A DNA stretch of 64,000 bases, taken from contig NZ_JBEGII010000001.1 in the NCBI RefSeq assembly GCF_040675875.1, forward strand, positions 1,798,001 to 1,862,000, in the 5' to 3' direction. Shown in pieces: positions 33,411-43,600 of this stretch. A program made the position numbers and the translations under genes. The notes under the pieces are model-generated. The model was not told where the DNA came from. It did not search any database and saw nothing but the letters and a program-made list of their open reading frames with translations. Positions within the stretch are counted from its first letter, which is position 1. Each line of letters opens with the position of its first letter. This stretch comes from Microbacterium sp. LWO12-1.2 (GTDB lineage: Bacteria; Actinomycetota; Actinomycetes; Actinomycetales; Microbacteriaceae).

Positions 33411-34976
33411 TCATGCGGTCTCGACGAACTCCATGAGTCGCTCACCGCTGCGCTCGAAGATGCGACCGCCGACCGTCGCCCCGACGGCGAGCACGACGAT
33501 GCCGCTCGCGATGCCGACCCAGAAGGTCGCCGGCGCGTAGACCACGTCATCGGCGATCGTCGCGACGAACAACCAGATCGTCGGCGCGCTGCACACGATC
33601 GCTCCGATGAACGCCGCAGCCGGGCCGTACGCACCGCGCGACGTCGGTCGCTGCGGCTGCTGGAACGGACTGTCGCCCGGACGCGACACCGCATAGGGTG
33701 CCACGACCGAGACGATGCTCGAGATGCCGAGCGCGGAGAACAGCAGGCTCGCCGCGAGCCCGATCAAGGGCAGGATCAGCCGCAGGTCTCCGATGAAGAC
33801 CAATGAGAGCGGAATGGCGACGGCGAGTACCGGCACCGCCACGAGAACGACGGGCACGAGACGACCGAGGCGGTCGGGGATGCCGCGCACACCGCTGGCG
33901 ACGTGCGTCCACAAGGCGGTCGAGTCGTAGGCGACGTCGTTGTGCGGGAGCCAGCCGAAGAAGAGCGCCATCACCGGAACGGGGAGCAGTGCTGCGATCT
34001 CCAGCGGGACGCCTGCCACCAGGAGCGGGAACACCGTCAGCACACCCGCGACAGGAACGACGATGATGTTCATGATGTAGCGACGGTCGCGCAGCCAGTA
34101 GACGAGGCTGCGCGCGGCGATCGCGCCGAAGGCGTTGGACGGCAGCAGACCGAACCATCCGAGACCGCTGCGCTCGCGGGCGGCTGCCGGCCGCTCGGTG
34201 GTCGTGAGCAGACGCCGGACCAACCACGCCCAGAGACCCCACAGCGCCGCAACCGTGACCACCGCGACGATTCCGCCGATCCATGCCACGGTGGTGTCGC
34301 CGGCCGCGATCGCGAAGAGGAAGCCGGGAGACGCTCCGAACGGGGTGAATCCGAAGACCGCGGTGAGTGTCTCGAGAGATGCGGGAACAAGTCCGTCCCA
34401 GCGCATCGAGGCGAAGAAGACCGCGACCGGGAACGCGATGATGATCAGTGCCAGCGCGAACAGGGCCGTGAGCTCACGAGAACGTCGCTCAGGCAGGAGC
34501 AGGGCGTTGATCGCCATGCCGATGCGTGCGGTCAGCACGGTGCTCAGCAGCCCCACGATCGTCATGAGCACGGCGAGCGGCCAGGGCGCGCCGAGTGTGA
34601 TGGCGACGGCGCAGACGCTCGCGTACACCGCGAGCAGCGCCAGGCTCGGCACGCTCACGAAGGCGGCGACCGTGAGCACCCACGGCATCCGGCGCTCGTC
34701 GACGCCGAAGACCGCGAACCGGCGCGGATCGAGCTGGTCCACGGCCCCCACCAGGATCGGCCCCACGAGGAAACCGATGATGATCGCGACGCCGCCGAGC
34801 ACGGTGACCGTGCGGGCGACGGGAACAGGTGCCCCTGCGAGAGTGTGCACGGCGATGCAGACCGCGACGGTCACGGCGATGAGAACAGCCAGAGTGACGA
34901 GCGTTCGTCCTCGACGATCCCCGCGCAGCGATCCGATCAGGAGCGCGAGTCTCAGTCGGAGAACATGTGCAACCAC
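33411..34976 (-). CDS. ABC exporter permease, ABC-2-like
   Basis: 521 residues from GTG 34976, overlapping the 3' end of the ATPase gene by 25 bp. About 12 hydrophobic segments, for example LVTLAVLIAVTVAVCIAVHTLAG, GGVAIIIGFLVGPILVGAV, LAVLMTIVGLLSTVLTARIG, LTALFALALIIIAFPVAVFFASM and IIVVPVAGVLTVFPLLVAG. No soluble domain or catalytic motif. The size and pairing with an ABC-2-type ATPase fit an exporter permease of unknown substrate. Actinobacteria carry related pairs, often described only as ABC exporter permease. Confidence 0.8.
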   Translation of the reverse strand: MVAHVLRLRLALLIGSLRGDRRGRTLVTLAVLIAVTVAVCIAVHTLAGAPVPVARTVTVLGGVAIIIGFLVGPILVGAVDQLDPRRFAVFGVDERRMPWVLTVAAFVSVPSLALLAVYASVCAVAITLGAPWPLAVLMTIVGLLSTVLTARIGMAINALLLPERRSRELTALFALALIIIAFPVAVFFASMRWDGLVPASLETLTAVFGFTPFGASPGFLFAIAAGDTTVAWIGGIVAVVTVAALWGLWAWLVRRLLTTTERPAAARERSGLGWFGLLPSNAFGAIAARSLVYWLRDRRYIMNIIVVPVAGVLTVFPLLVAGVPLEIAALLPVPVMALFFGWLPHNDVAYDSTALWTHVASGVRGIPDRLGRLVPVVLVAVPVLAVAIPLSLVFIGDLRLILPLIGLAASLLFSALGISSIVSVVAPYAVSRPGDSPFQQPQRPTSRGAYGPAAAFIGAIVCSAPTIWLFVATIADDVVYAPATFWVGIASGIVVLAVGATVGGRIFERSGERLMEFVETA

Positions 34977-36721
34977 TCGAGACCCTCCACTTCTCCGATA
35001 CCGCCCGAGAGCTCGACGAATCGGGCCTCGAGAGTCTGGCCGGCCCGCACCTCGTCGATGGTCCCCTCTGCGAGGACCTCACCCCCGACGATGATCGCGA
35101 CCCGCGAGCACACGCGCTCGACCAGGTCCATGCCGTGGCTGGACAGGATCACCGTGCCCCCATGGGCGACGTAGGCGCGAAGGATGTCGAGGATCACCGC
35201 GGATGACACCGGGTCGACCGACTCGAAGGGCTCATCGAGCACGAGGACACGGGGCGAGTGGATCATCGCTCCCGCGAGCATGAGCTTCTTGGTCATTCCC
35301 GCCGAGTAGTCCGAGACGACGCGGCTGAGCGCCTCCTGCAGGTCGAACGCCCGCGCCAGGTCAGCGGTACGCTTCTCGATCACACTCGGAGCGAGGCCGC
35401 GCAGCAAGCCGTAGTAGTAGAGCAGCTGCCGCCCGGTGAGACGATCGAAGGTGCGCAGGCGATCGGGAAGCACACCCATCACGCGCTTCGCGGCGAGCGG
35501 CTGCGAAGCCTGATCGATGCCGCAGATCGCCACCGTTCCCTCGTCCGCGCGCAGGAGACCCGCGACGATCGACAGCGTCGTGGTCTTTCCTGCACCGTTC
35601 GGGCCGACGATTCCATAGAAAGAACCGGCCGGAACAGTCAGATCGATCCCGTCGACCGCACGGTTGTCACCGAAGTGCTTCACGAGACCGCGGATGCTGA
35701 TCGCGGCGGTGCCGGAGACGTCATGCACCTCGGAGACGACGCGCTCGGTGGCGCTCGCTCCGGTGTCGGTCATCTCGCGCGGCGCGTCCGCGGGGAGATC
35801 GACGGTCGGCTCATCGGCCACGTCATCCTGGACGCTCGTCCCGGATGCGGGCGCCTCAGCTCCCGAGGCGGCGTCGGCCGTCGTGTCCTCAGCCTCGATC
35901 GCGGGCTCGACAGCGGGTGCAGGTGCGGGTGCGCTCACCGTCTCGACGGGGGCGTCCAGCACCTCCACGGGCGCGACCACCGTCTCCGCGTCATCCGCAG
36001 CCTTGGCCGCCGCGGCCTTGGACGCAGCGCTCTTCGCTGCAGCGGTTCTCGCAGCCGCCGTCTTCGCCGAAGCGGTGCGTGCAGCCGCAGTGCGGGCCGT
36101 CGACTTCGTCTCCGCAGCCTTCGCTGCCGCCGCTTTTGCGGCCGCGGTCTTCGCTGCGGTGGATTTCGCAGCAGTGGTCTTCGCAGCGGTGGATTTCGCA
36201 GCAGTGGTCTTCGCAGCGGTGGTCTTCGCAGCCACTGTCCTCGCCGTCGTCGACTTCGCCGCGGCAGGGCGGGACGTCGAGCTCTGACCCCCTGCGGTCT
36301 TCGCACGCGGAGACGCGGGGGTGGTCGCTCCCGAGCGTGCCGCGGTGTTCCTCGCAGCCGCAGTACGCGCCGTCGCCGCCGTCTTCTTCACAGGTGCTGT
36401 CGTCGTCTCAGACCGCCCGGCATCAGCGTGCGTCGACGTCACGGGCTCGATCACGACCTCTGCGCTCGCGGCGGCCTTCTCGGCCGCCGATTTCGCATTC
36501 GTGCGAGCGGTGGGCGCAGTGGACGGCTTCTTCGCGGCTGCCGGCTTCTTCGTGGCGGTCGTCCGCGCCGCGGATTTTCCCGCTGCGGGAGCGCGCTTCA
36601 CTGGCGGCTTCTTCGCAGCAGCAGCTCCCGTCCGGGCGGTCGTTCGCTTCGCAGTCGCCTTCGCGGGCGGGGTCTCGGGGTCGTCCACCTGGTCGGTGCG
36701 GTCGTCAGGGGAGGAAGTCAC
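34952..36721 (-). CDS. ABC transporter ATPase with a histone-H1-like Ala/Lys/Thr N-terminal tail
   Basis: 589 residues from GTG 36721. The C-terminal 245 or so are a full ABC ATPase: ISIRGLVKHFGDNRAVDGIDLTV, Walker A GPNGAGKTTT (about 372-381), signature variant YSAGMTKKLMLAGAM, Walker B VLVLDEPFESVD and the switch His in ILSSHGMDL. Residues 1 to about 340 are extra. From 20 to 255 they are Ala/Lys/Thr/Arg with AAKT/AAKS repeats like the tails of histone H1 and actinobacterial HupB; then an acidic Pro/Ala/Glu stretch follows. No stop or frameshift separates the parts. The tail could bind nucleic acid or acidic polymers; this is inference. It overlaps the permease gene by 25 bp. Confidence 0.86.
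   Translation of the reverse strand: MTSSPDDRTDQVDDPETPPAKATAKRTTARTGAAAAKKPPVKRAPAAGKSAARTTATKKPAAAKKPSTAPTARTNAKSAAEKAAASAEVVIEPVTSTHADAGRSETTTAPVKKTAATARTAAARNTAARSGATTPASPRAKTAGGQSSTSRPAAAKSTTARTVAAKTTAAKTTAAKSTAAKTTAAKSTAAKTAAAKAAAAKAAETKSTARTAAARTASAKTAAARTAAAKSAASKAAAAKAADDAETVVAPVEVLDAPVETVSAPAPAPAVEPAIEAEDTTADAASGAEAPASGTSVQDDVADEPTVDLPADAPREMTDTGASATERVVSEVHDVSGTAAISIRGLVKHFGDNRAVDGIDLTVPAGSFYGIVGPNGAGKTTTLSIVAGLLRADEGTVAICGIDQASQPLAAKRVMGVLPDRLRTFDRLTGRQLLYYYGLLRGLAPSVIEKRTADLARAFDLQEALSRVVSDYSAGMTKKLMLAGAMIHSPRVLVLDEPFESVDPVSSAVILDILRAYVAHGGTVILSSHGMDLVERVCSRVAIIVGGEVLAEGTIDEVRAGQTLEARFVELSGGIGEVEGLEWLHMFSD
36151..36225. repeat. 30 bp in-frame tandem repeat encoding AAKTTAAKST units
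   Basis: Units at 36151-36180 and 36181-36210 differ at one base; a third (36211-36240) is half conserved. They encode the densest part of the Ala/Lys tail (about residues 160-190) and can change copy number by slippage without breaking the frame. Confidence 0.75.
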
Positions 36722-36727
36722 TGTTCT

Positions 36728-36733
36728 ACGGTA
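36728..36733 (-). promoter_or_regulatory. -10 element TACCGT of the ABC exporter operon
   Basis: On the minus strand TACCGT, 6 nt (AGAACA), GTG 36721. A 7 bp inverted repeat TTCCGCG-N8-CGCGGAA (36759-36780) lies about 25 bp upstream of it, at the position of a possible operator. Confidence 0.45.
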
Positions 36734-36897
36734 TCAATGAGCTGTCGCGAGCCTGTGGTTCCGCGCAACATTTCGCGGAATCGGAGAAGACTGCTCCCGA
36801 AATCAGCGTCAGCGTGCGAGTCTGTGTGTTGAGTGTGTACTCGGTCACGAAATGGCAACGGGGGCCTTCTGCCCCGTGGGTTCCCAGACTGAATCGC

Positions 36898-36903
36898 TAG
36901 CAT
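36898..36903 (+). promoter_or_regulatory. -10 element TAGCAT of the nucleotidyltransferase gene
   Basis: TAGCAT is about 69 bp before the GTG 36972, which has its own AGGAG (36962-36966). This transcript would therefore have a leader of about 60 nt, unlike most TAGnnT genes here. The leader contains AAGAAG and CTTCTT arms (36917-36922 and about 36952-36957) that could pair near the ribosome site. Confidence 0.4.
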
Positions 36904-36971
36904 GATTCTCGGCACGAAGAAGTGTCCGATCGGTGAATCGATCCTTAACACACCTTCTTTTAGGAGCACTC

Positions 36972-37664
36972 GTGACTCTTCAGACCGTCATCCTCGCAGC
37001 CGGCATGGGCTCGCGCCTCGGCCGCGCGCTGCCGAAGCCGCTCACCGAGCTGAGCGACGGGCGCACGATCATGCGCCAGCAGCACGACAACATCACCGCC
37101 GCCTTCGGCTCCGATGCACGCATCACCACGGTCGTCGGCTACCGCGCCGAGACCATCATCGACGCCTTCCCTACCGCGAACTACGTGCACAACGAGCGCT
37201 ACGACGAGACCAACACGTCGAAGAGCCTGCTGCGCGCCCTCGGCGCGACCGGCAAGGGCGGAGTGCTCTGGATGAACGGCGACGTGGTCTTCGACCCGAT
37301 GATCCTCGGCCGCGCGGTCTCGTTCATCGAGCGCGACCAGTCGTTCGTCACTGTCAACACCTCCAAGGTGAGCGATGAAGAGGTGAAGTACACGGTCACG
37401 GCCGAGGGCTTCATCAACGAGCTCTCGAAGACCGTCAAGGGCGGGCTCGGCGAAGCCGTGGGCATCAACTACATCTCGGCGGCGCACAAGAAGGCGTTCA
37501 TGCGTCAGCTGCAGCGCGTCGAGGACCAGGACTACTTCGAGCGCGGTCTCGAGCTCGCGATCGCCGAAGACGGTCTGCTGCTCGAGCCGATGGACGTCTC
37601 CGACCTGTACGCGGTCGAGGTCGACTTCGCGGAAGACCTGGAGCGCGCGAACCTCTTCGTCTGA
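36972..37664 (+). CDS. Nucleotidyltransferase, LicC/phosphocholine cytidylyltransferase-like
   Basis: 230 residues from GTG 36972 after AGGAG at 5 nt. The nucleotide-binding start LQTVILAAGMGSRLGRALPKPL is that of sugar-1-phosphate or phosphocholine nucleotidyltransferases. VVGYRAETIIDAF, YDETNTSKSLLRALG, WMNGDVVFDPMIL and the end LYAVEVDFAEDLERAN resemble the LicC pattern more than RmlA or GalU. It would activate a sugar or choline-like phosphate for envelope decoration. No sugar pathway or teichoic acid gene is next to it, so the substrate is open. A strong terminator follows. Confidence 0.8.
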   Translation: MTLQTVILAAGMGSRLGRALPKPLTELSDGRTIMRQQHDNITAAFGSDARITTVVGYRAETIIDAFPTANYVHNERYDETNTSKSLLRALGATGKGGVLWMNGDVVFDPMILGRAVSFIERDQSFVTVNTSKVSDEEVKYTVTAEGFINELSKTVKGGLGEAVGINYISAAHKKAFMRQLQRVEDQDYFERGLELAIAEDGLLLEPMDVSDLYAVEVDFAEDLERANLFV

Positions 37665-37677
37665 GCCGCGTGATTTC

Positions 37678-37709
37678 GGGAGCCGCACCCTTTCGAGGGT
37701 GCGGCTCCC
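37678..37709 (+). terminator. Strong rho-independent-type terminator
   Basis: GGGAGCCGCACCCT, loop TTCG, AGGGTGCGGCTCCC: 14 bp perfect stem with a UUCG tetraloop, followed by TGCGTTTTCG, 14 bp after the nucleotidyltransferase stop. Confidence 0.93.
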
Positions 37710-37732
37710 TGCGTTTTCGCGGTCTGACTTCA

Positions 37733-37738
37733 TAGGAT
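37733..37738 (+). promoter_or_regulatory. -10 element TAGGAT of the 37745 gene
   Basis: TAGGAT, 6 nt (CAGGGC), ATG 37745; no ribosome site. Confidence 0.5.
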
Positions 37739-37744
37739 CAGGGC

Positions 37745-38749
37745 ATGGGCCCCAAGGTGCACAAGATCCACTCCCTCCCGGATGACTCTCCGTGGGACAA
37801 GGGGGTGCCACCCACGGGTTCTCCCGAGCATCCGATGATGGTGCGCGGCCTCGACCGGGTGCTGTCGATCCAACGCCCGCTCGTGCTCGCACACATCCGC
37901 AGCATCCGGTTGCGCAACCCGCAGGCCAGCCCCGCGGAGATCGTTCGCATCCTGGAACGTCGCTACCTCGCAGCTGTGACCACGGGAGGCGCGGCCGTCG
38001 GCGCGACCGCCGTCGTCCCCGGCATCGGCACGGGCATCACACTGGCGCTCTCCGGCGTCGAGACCGTGGGCTTCGTGGAATCCACCGCGCTCTTCGCACA
38101 GTCCGTCGCCGAGGTGCACGGCATCGCGATCGCGAACCCCGATCGCGCACGCGCGCTCGTGATGACGCTGATGCTCGGCAAGGAGGGCGTCGACCTCGTC
38201 GGCCAGCTCGCCGGTCAGGTCGCCGGTCGCGGCGGCAGCCGCTCCACCTACTGGGGCGAGCTCGTCACCAAGTCGCTCCCCCGCGCGGCGGTCGGACCGC
38301 TCGTCGACCAGCTCAAGAGCATGTTCGTCAAGCAGTTCGCCACGCGTGGCGGTGCGTCGTTCCTCGGCAAGGCCCTCCCGTTCGGAGTGGGGGCGGCGAT
38401 CGGTGGTGCGGGCAACCACATCCTCGGACGTCGAGTCCTCACCACCTCGCATCGCGCCTTCGGCGCGGCGCCCATCGATCTGCCGCTCGAGCTGGAACCC
38501 GTGCCCGGCGCCGAGAAGGTCGAGATGCGCATGCTGCGCGGCGCACGCTTCGCCGGAAGCGCCGTGGCCGGTGCGGCGGGCACCGCGGCCCGAGGGATCG
38601 GGTGGGCCGGTCACAAGGTCGGCGAGCTGGCTACCCGACGCGGCAGAGACGCCGACATCGGACTCGCGGAGCGCCGCGACGACCTGAATGGCGATCACGA
38701 GCTCCCCGCCGGCATCGGAACCGACACCTCCATCGACGACTCCCGCTGA
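37745..38749 (+). CDS. Conserved hypothetical protein with Gly/Ala-rich hydrophobic core
   Basis: 334 residues. After a polar start ([15 protein letters not shown]) comes a helix with basic residues ([38 protein letters not shown]). A Gly/Ala-rich hydrophobic stretch follows ([32 protein letters not shown], about 79-110) and then helices up to about 220. A later Gly-rich piece ([21 protein letters not shown]) has the look of membrane-inserting or EcsC-like proteins, but I cannot assign a family. The C-terminus is acidic. It stands alone between the nucleotidyltransferase and accD, with its own leaderless-type promoter. Function unknown. Confidence 0.7.
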   Translation: MGPKVHKIHSLPDDSPWDKGVPPTGSPEHPMMVRGLDRVLSIQRPLVLAHIRSIRLRNPQASPAEIVRILERRYLAAVTTGGAAVGATAVVPGIGTGITLALSGVETVGFVESTALFAQSVAEVHGIAIANPDRARALVMTLMLGKEGVDLVGQLAGQVAGRGGSRSTYWGELVTKSLPRAAVGPLVDQLKSMFVKQFATRGGASFLGKALPFGVGAAIGGAGNHILGRRVLTTSHRAFGAAPIDLPLELEPVPGAEKVEMRMLRGARFAGSAVAGAAGTAARGIGWAGHKVGELATRRGRDADIGLAERRDDLNGDHELPAGIGTDTSIDDSR

Positions 38750-38825
38750 TTCGCCCCGTGCGGGTCGCCAAAGGATCAGGCGACCCGTTGTGCCGAGCAT
38801 CCAACAGACGGCGCCGATGCGGCGC

Positions 38826-38831
38826 TAGGGT
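38826..38831 (+). promoter_or_regulatory. -10 element TAGGGT of accD-accE
   Basis: TAGGGT, 7 nt (GGAATCC), GTG 38839; no ribosome site. Confidence 0.55.
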
Positions 38832-38838
38832 GGAATCC

Positions 38839-40428
38839 GTGACGGACAAGCCCGACCTCTTTACCACCGCCGGCAAGATCGCGGATCTGCGCGCTCGCTA
38901 TACCGAGGCCGTCGTCGACGCCGAGGAGAAGGCGAAGGCGAAGCAGCACGCCAAGGGCAAGATGACCGCCCGAGAGCGCATCGAACTCCTCGTCGACCCC
39001 GGCAGTTTCGTCGAGTTCGACGAGTACGTGCGCCACCGCACCACCGCGTTCGGCATGGATCGCTCCCGCCCCTACGGCGACTCGGTCGTCACCGGTGTCG
39101 GCACGATCCACGGACGCACGGTCGCCGTGTACTCGCAGGACTTCTCCACCTTCGGCGGCTCGCTCGGCGAGGTCGCCGGCGAGAAGATCATCAAGGTCAT
39201 GGAGTTCGCCCTCGACGGCGGCATGCCCTGCATCGGCATCCTGGACTCGGGCGGAGCCCGCATCCAGGAGGGCGTCGTCGCGCTCGGCAAGTATGGCGAG
39301 ATCTTCCGCCTGAACACCCGCGCATCCGGAGTGATCCCCCAGATCTCGATCATCATGGGCCCGGCAGCGGGAGGAGCGGTGTACTCCCCCGCGCTCACCG
39401 ACTTCGTCATCATGGTCGACAAGACCAGTCAGATGTTCGTGACCGGCCCTGACGTCATCAAGACGGTCACCGGTGAGGACGTCGGCATGGAGGAGCTCGG
39501 CGGCGCGTACACGCACAACACGCGCTCCGGTGTCGCCCATTACCTCGCTGAGGATGAAGACGACGCGATCGACTACGCGCGCACCCTCCTCGGCTTCCTG
39601 CCGGACAACAACATGGCGGAGCTGCCCTCCTACGAGAGCGCCTTCGAGTTCGAGACGACGGATGCCGATCGCACGCTCAACACGATCATTCCCGACTCGG
39701 CGAACCAGCCCTACGACATCCACACCGTCATCGAGCACGTCGTCGACGACGGCGACTTCCTCGAGGTGCAGCCGCTGTTCGCTCCGAACATCGTGATCGG
39801 CTTCGGGCGCGTCGAGGGCCGCTCGGTGGGCATCATCGCCAACCAGCCCTCGCAGATGGCGGGAACCCTGAACATCGAGGCCGGCGAGAAGGCCAGCCGG
39901 TTCGTGCGATTCTGCGACGCCTTCTCAATTCCGATCGTCACGCTCGTCGACGTCCCCGGCTACCTGCCTGGCACGGATCAGGAGTGGACCGGCGTCATCC
40001 GCCGCGGCGCCAAGCTGCTGTACGCGTATGCCGAAGCCACCGTGCCGCTCGTGACGGTCATCCTGCGCAAGGCCTACGGCGGCGCGTACATCGTGATGGG
40101 CTCGAAGCAGCTCGGCGCCGATGTCAACCTCGCCTGGCCCACCGCCGAGATCGCCGTGATGGGCGGCCAGGGCGCGGTCAACATCCTCTACCGCGGTGAG
40201 ATCAAGAAGGCCGAGGAGGCCGGCGAAGACGTCGCCGCCGTCCGCACCCGCCTGGCGAACGAGTACACGTACAACGTGGCCTCTCCGTTCCTCGCCGCCG
40301 AGCGCGGTGAGCTGGACGGGATCATCGAGCCCGCCAACACGCGCGTCTCGATCGCCAAGGCGCTGCGCGCACTCCGAGGCAAGCGCTCCTCGCTGCCCCC
40401 GAAGAAGCACGGGAACATCCCACTGTGA
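38839..40428 (+). CDS. accD: Acyl-CoA carboxylase beta subunit (carboxyltransferase)
   Basis: 529 residues from GTG 38839. It transfers CO2 from carboxybiotin to acetyl- or propionyl-CoA, the first step toward malonyl- or methylmalonyl-CoA. The N-terminal half has [41 protein letters not shown] and the oxyanion-forming [13 protein letters not shown]; the C-terminal half has [31 protein letters not shown] and [19 protein letters not shown]. Like AccD5/PccB of actinobacteria, it is followed at once by an epsilon subunit (4 bp overlap). The biotin-carrying alpha subunit is about 10 kb away at 50230. Confidence 0.95.
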   Translation: MTDKPDLFTTAGKIADLRARYTEAVVDAEEKAKAKQHAKGKMTARERIELLVDPGSFVEFDEYVRHRTTAFGMDRSRPYGDSVVTGVGTIHGRTVAVYSQDFSTFGGSLGEVAGEKIIKVMEFALDGGMPCIGILDSGGARIQEGVVALGKYGEIFRLNTRASGVIPQISIIMGPAAGGAVYSPALTDFVIMVDKTSQMFVTGPDVIKTVTGEDVGMEELGGAYTHNTRSGVAHYLAEDEDDAIDYARTLLGFLPDNNMAELPSYESAFEFETTDADRTLNTIIPDSANQPYDIHTVIEHVVDDGDFLEVQPLFAPNIVIGFGRVEGRSVGIIANQPSQMAGTLNIEAGEKASRFVRFCDAFSIPIVTLVDVPGYLPGTDQEWTGVIRRGAKLLYAYAEATVPLVTVILRKAYGGAYIVMGSKQLGADVNLAWPTAEIAVMGGQGAVNILYRGEIKKAEEAGEDVAAVRTRLANEYTYNVASPFLAAERGELDGIIEPANTRVSIAKALRALRGKRSSLPPKKHGNIPL

Positions 40429-40649
40429 GCGCCCCTCTCGACGAGCAGCCCCCGGCGCTCCAGATCACGCGCGGAACCGCCACCGAGGAGGAGCTCGCGG
40501 CCCTCATCGCGGTCGTCACCGATGCGTACTCGCACGAGTCGGAGGATGCGGTGGCAGAAGAGCCGCACGTCTCGGCTTGGACGCGCACGCAGCGGTCGCT
40601 CCGCACGCCGCTGCGACGTGACATCCCCTGGGGGCGCTTCTCCGGCTGA
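40425..40649 (+). CDS. accE: Acyl-CoA carboxylase epsilon subunit
   Basis: 74 residues from GTG 40425, which overlaps the accD stop as GTGA. Epsilon subunits are small actinobacterial proteins that hold the alpha and beta subunits together. The pattern fits: [20 protein letters not shown] at the start (RGxxxxEExAAL) and a basic C-terminal helix with W ([24 protein letters not shown]). It is convergent with the alpha-mannosidase gene with 9 bp between stops. Confidence 0.88.
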   Translation: MSAPLDEQPPALQITRGTATEEELAALIAVVTDAYSHESEDAVAEEPHVSAWTRTQRSLRTPLRRDIPWGRFSG

Positions 40650-40658
40650 GGACTGGCG

Positions 40659-43600
40659 TCAGAGCCGCGGCGCGGTGAAGCGCAGGGTCACCAGCTGGAA
40701 GGCACGCAGATCCAGCCGGGTCTCGCCCACCGTGGTGTGGTCCAATGCCGTGGCCGAGACCTCTCGCTCGATCAGATCGGTCTCGATGACCGTATCGAAC
40801 GAGAACGACGGCGTCACGGTGGCCGAGGCCTTCCCGCCGTGCGCTTCGTAGAGCCGCACGATCACGTCGCCACTGCGGTCTTCCGCGAGCTTCACCGCCT
40901 CGATCACGACGGCGTCCGACGACACCTCGATCAATGGAGCGATCGGTCCCGCTCCCGTGATCTCGCGCAACGGCAGGTTGAGGCGATAGCCGTCCTGTAC
41001 GGCATCGGCGATCGAGGCGCCGGGGCGCACGCTCACACGGAACGTGTGCTCGCCCTGGTCGGCCTCGGGGTCCGGATACAGCGGCGCCCGCAGCAACGAG
41101 AGCCGCACCGTCGTCGCGGTGCCTCCTCCGGAACGCGGCGTGCGCGTGATGTCGTGCCCGTAGGTCGAGTCGTTCGCGATCGATACCCCGAACCCCGGCT
41201 CCCCCACATGCACCCACCGATGCGCCACGGTCTCGAATCGCGCCATGTCCCACGAAGTGTTGGCGTGGGTCGGGCGATGCACGTGGCCGAACTGGATCTC
41301 GGACGTCGCCCGTTCCGTGTGCACGTCGAGCGGGAATGCCAGCTTGAGGAGCTTCTGGCGCTCGTGCCAGTCGACGGTCGTCTCGATGTCGAGCGCATTG
41401 CCCTCGGCCGTCAGCGTCAGAGCCTGCGTGATCCGCGAACCCCCCAGCTCGCGGACCACGCAGACGATCGCCGCCGACGCGTGCGGGACGATGTCGATCG
41501 AGACCACGTCCGTCACGTCGATGACGTGACGTCGATAATGCTCGTCGATGTCCCAGGCATCCCACCGCGTCGGCGTATCGCGATGCAGCTGCAAGAGGTT
41601 CCCCCGCTCTCCCGCCGCGATCGCCTGCCTCCCGGTCGCGCGGACGACGAGTGCCGTCACCAGGCCTGCGTTGTCGATCGAGACCGTGAGGTGCTCGTTC
41701 TCCAACACGAAGCCGTCCGTCGTCCGCGTGACCTCCGCAGAGACCCCAGTCCTCTGCACGGTGGCGATCCCCATCGCCACCGCTCCCTCCCTTGCGTAGG
41801 GTCCCGCGTTGGCGACGAGCTCGGAGTCTCCCGGACCCGCCACGGCCGCCAAGGACCCTGCGATGATGCGCTCCGTCGAGGCGAGCACCTCGGCGTAGCG
41901 ACGTTCTGCCTCCCGGTGCACCCAGCCGATCGAGCTGCCGGGGAGGATGTCGTGGAACTGCTGCAGCAGCACGGTCTCCCACGCCGCCTGCAGCTCCTCG
42001 TAGGGGTACGGCGCCCCGCGGAGCGCTGCCGCCGTCGCCCAGAGCTCAGCCTCCCTGAGCGCATGCTCGCTGCGGCGGTTGCCGCGCTTGGTGCGCGCCT
42101 GAGAGGTATAGGTACCGCGATGGAACTCGAGGTACATCTCACCCGTCCACACCGGCGGATCGCTGTACTCGGCCTCCGCAGCCTCGAAGAAACCACGGGG
42201 CGACGACAGCGTGACCGTCGGCGAGCCCTCCAGCGAGCGCAGGCGGGATGCCGCCGCCAGCATCTCCCTGTTGGGTCCGCCCCCGCCGTCGCCGTAGCCG
42301 AAGGGGACCAGCGAGGTGTTCGCCGCGCCCTTCTCGGCGTACTGGCGCTCCGCCCTGGCCAGTTCTGCGGAGGTGAGCTGCGCGTTGTAGGTGTCGACCG
42401 GCGGGAAATGCGTGAAGATCCGCGTACCGTCCATCCCTTCCCATTGGAAGGTGTGGTGGGGCATGACGTTCGTCTCATTCCACGACATCTTCTGCGTCAG
42501 CATCCATCGGGATCCTGCTGCTCTGGCGATCTGCGGAAGCGCCGCCGAGTATCCGAACGAGTCAGGCAGCCACACATCGAGAGGTTCGACGCCGAACTCC
42601 TCGAGGAAGAAGAGCTTGCCCCGCAGGAACTGTCGAGCGAGCGCCTCACCACCGGGCATGTTGGTGTCGGACTCCACCCACATCCCCCCGGCCGGGTGGA
42701 AGCGCCCGGCGGCGACCGCGGCGCGGATCCGGTCGAAGAGCTCGGGCTGGAACCGCTTCATCCAGGCGTACTGCTGCGCCGACGAGGCGGCGAAGGAGAA
42801 CTCGGCGTCCTCCTGCTGCAGCGAGAGCACGTTGGAGAAGGTGCGGGCGACCTTGCGCTGGGTCTCGCGGACCGGCCACAGCCACGCGGAATCGATGTGG
42901 GCATGCCCCACGGCGTGCACCGCATGGGCGGATCCGGATGCCGGTCGCGCCAGCACGTCGGCCAGAACGTCCCGTGCGTCCTGCGCTGTACCCGCGATGT
43001 CATCGGGATCGGCGACATCGACCATGCGCTCGAGCGCACGGAGGATCTCGGCATGGCGGGGGGACGAGGGCGACAACTCCCCCAGCAGTCCTCGCAGCAC
43101 GGCGACATCCTGGACGAGCTCCCAGACCGTCAGGTCCCGCACCACGGCGTCAGCGCGTCGGAAGACGTAGAGCGGCTCTTCGCCTGCGGTGTCCCACTCG
43201 CCCAGCGGCGTCGGGCGGAAGTCGCGGAAGCCCTCTGCCACATCGGGGTTGGCTGCGGCCTCGAGGTAGAGCTCGATCGGATCGCCCGGCGCCCCGTCCA
43301 ACGGCACATGGGCGTTGCGCGGCTCGACGGCCTTCACGATGCTTCCGTCTGGCCGGTACACGGTGCCCTCGGACTGGAACCCCGGCTCCGCAGCGCCGAA
43401 CCCCAGGTCGAAGACGAGTTCGGCGCGCTGGCCGGGCTCGGCCTCCGGCACGGTCCCGCGGACGCGCACCCACATCGTGCTCCATGCCCGTCCCCAGCGG
43501 GTGCCCACGGCGAAGGGAGCGAACTCCTGTGCCACCGCGTCACTGAACGGCACCGGTTCCCCGGGCACGACCCAGGCCGCGAGCTCCAGCGCGATCGAAC

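Noticed and set aside
35258..36832. 524-codon plus-strand open frame opposite the ABC ATPase
   Set aside because: Arg/Gly/Ser-rich nonsense composition produced by the Ala/Lys repeat region; no start signal and no family motif. The minus-strand ATPase is the real gene.
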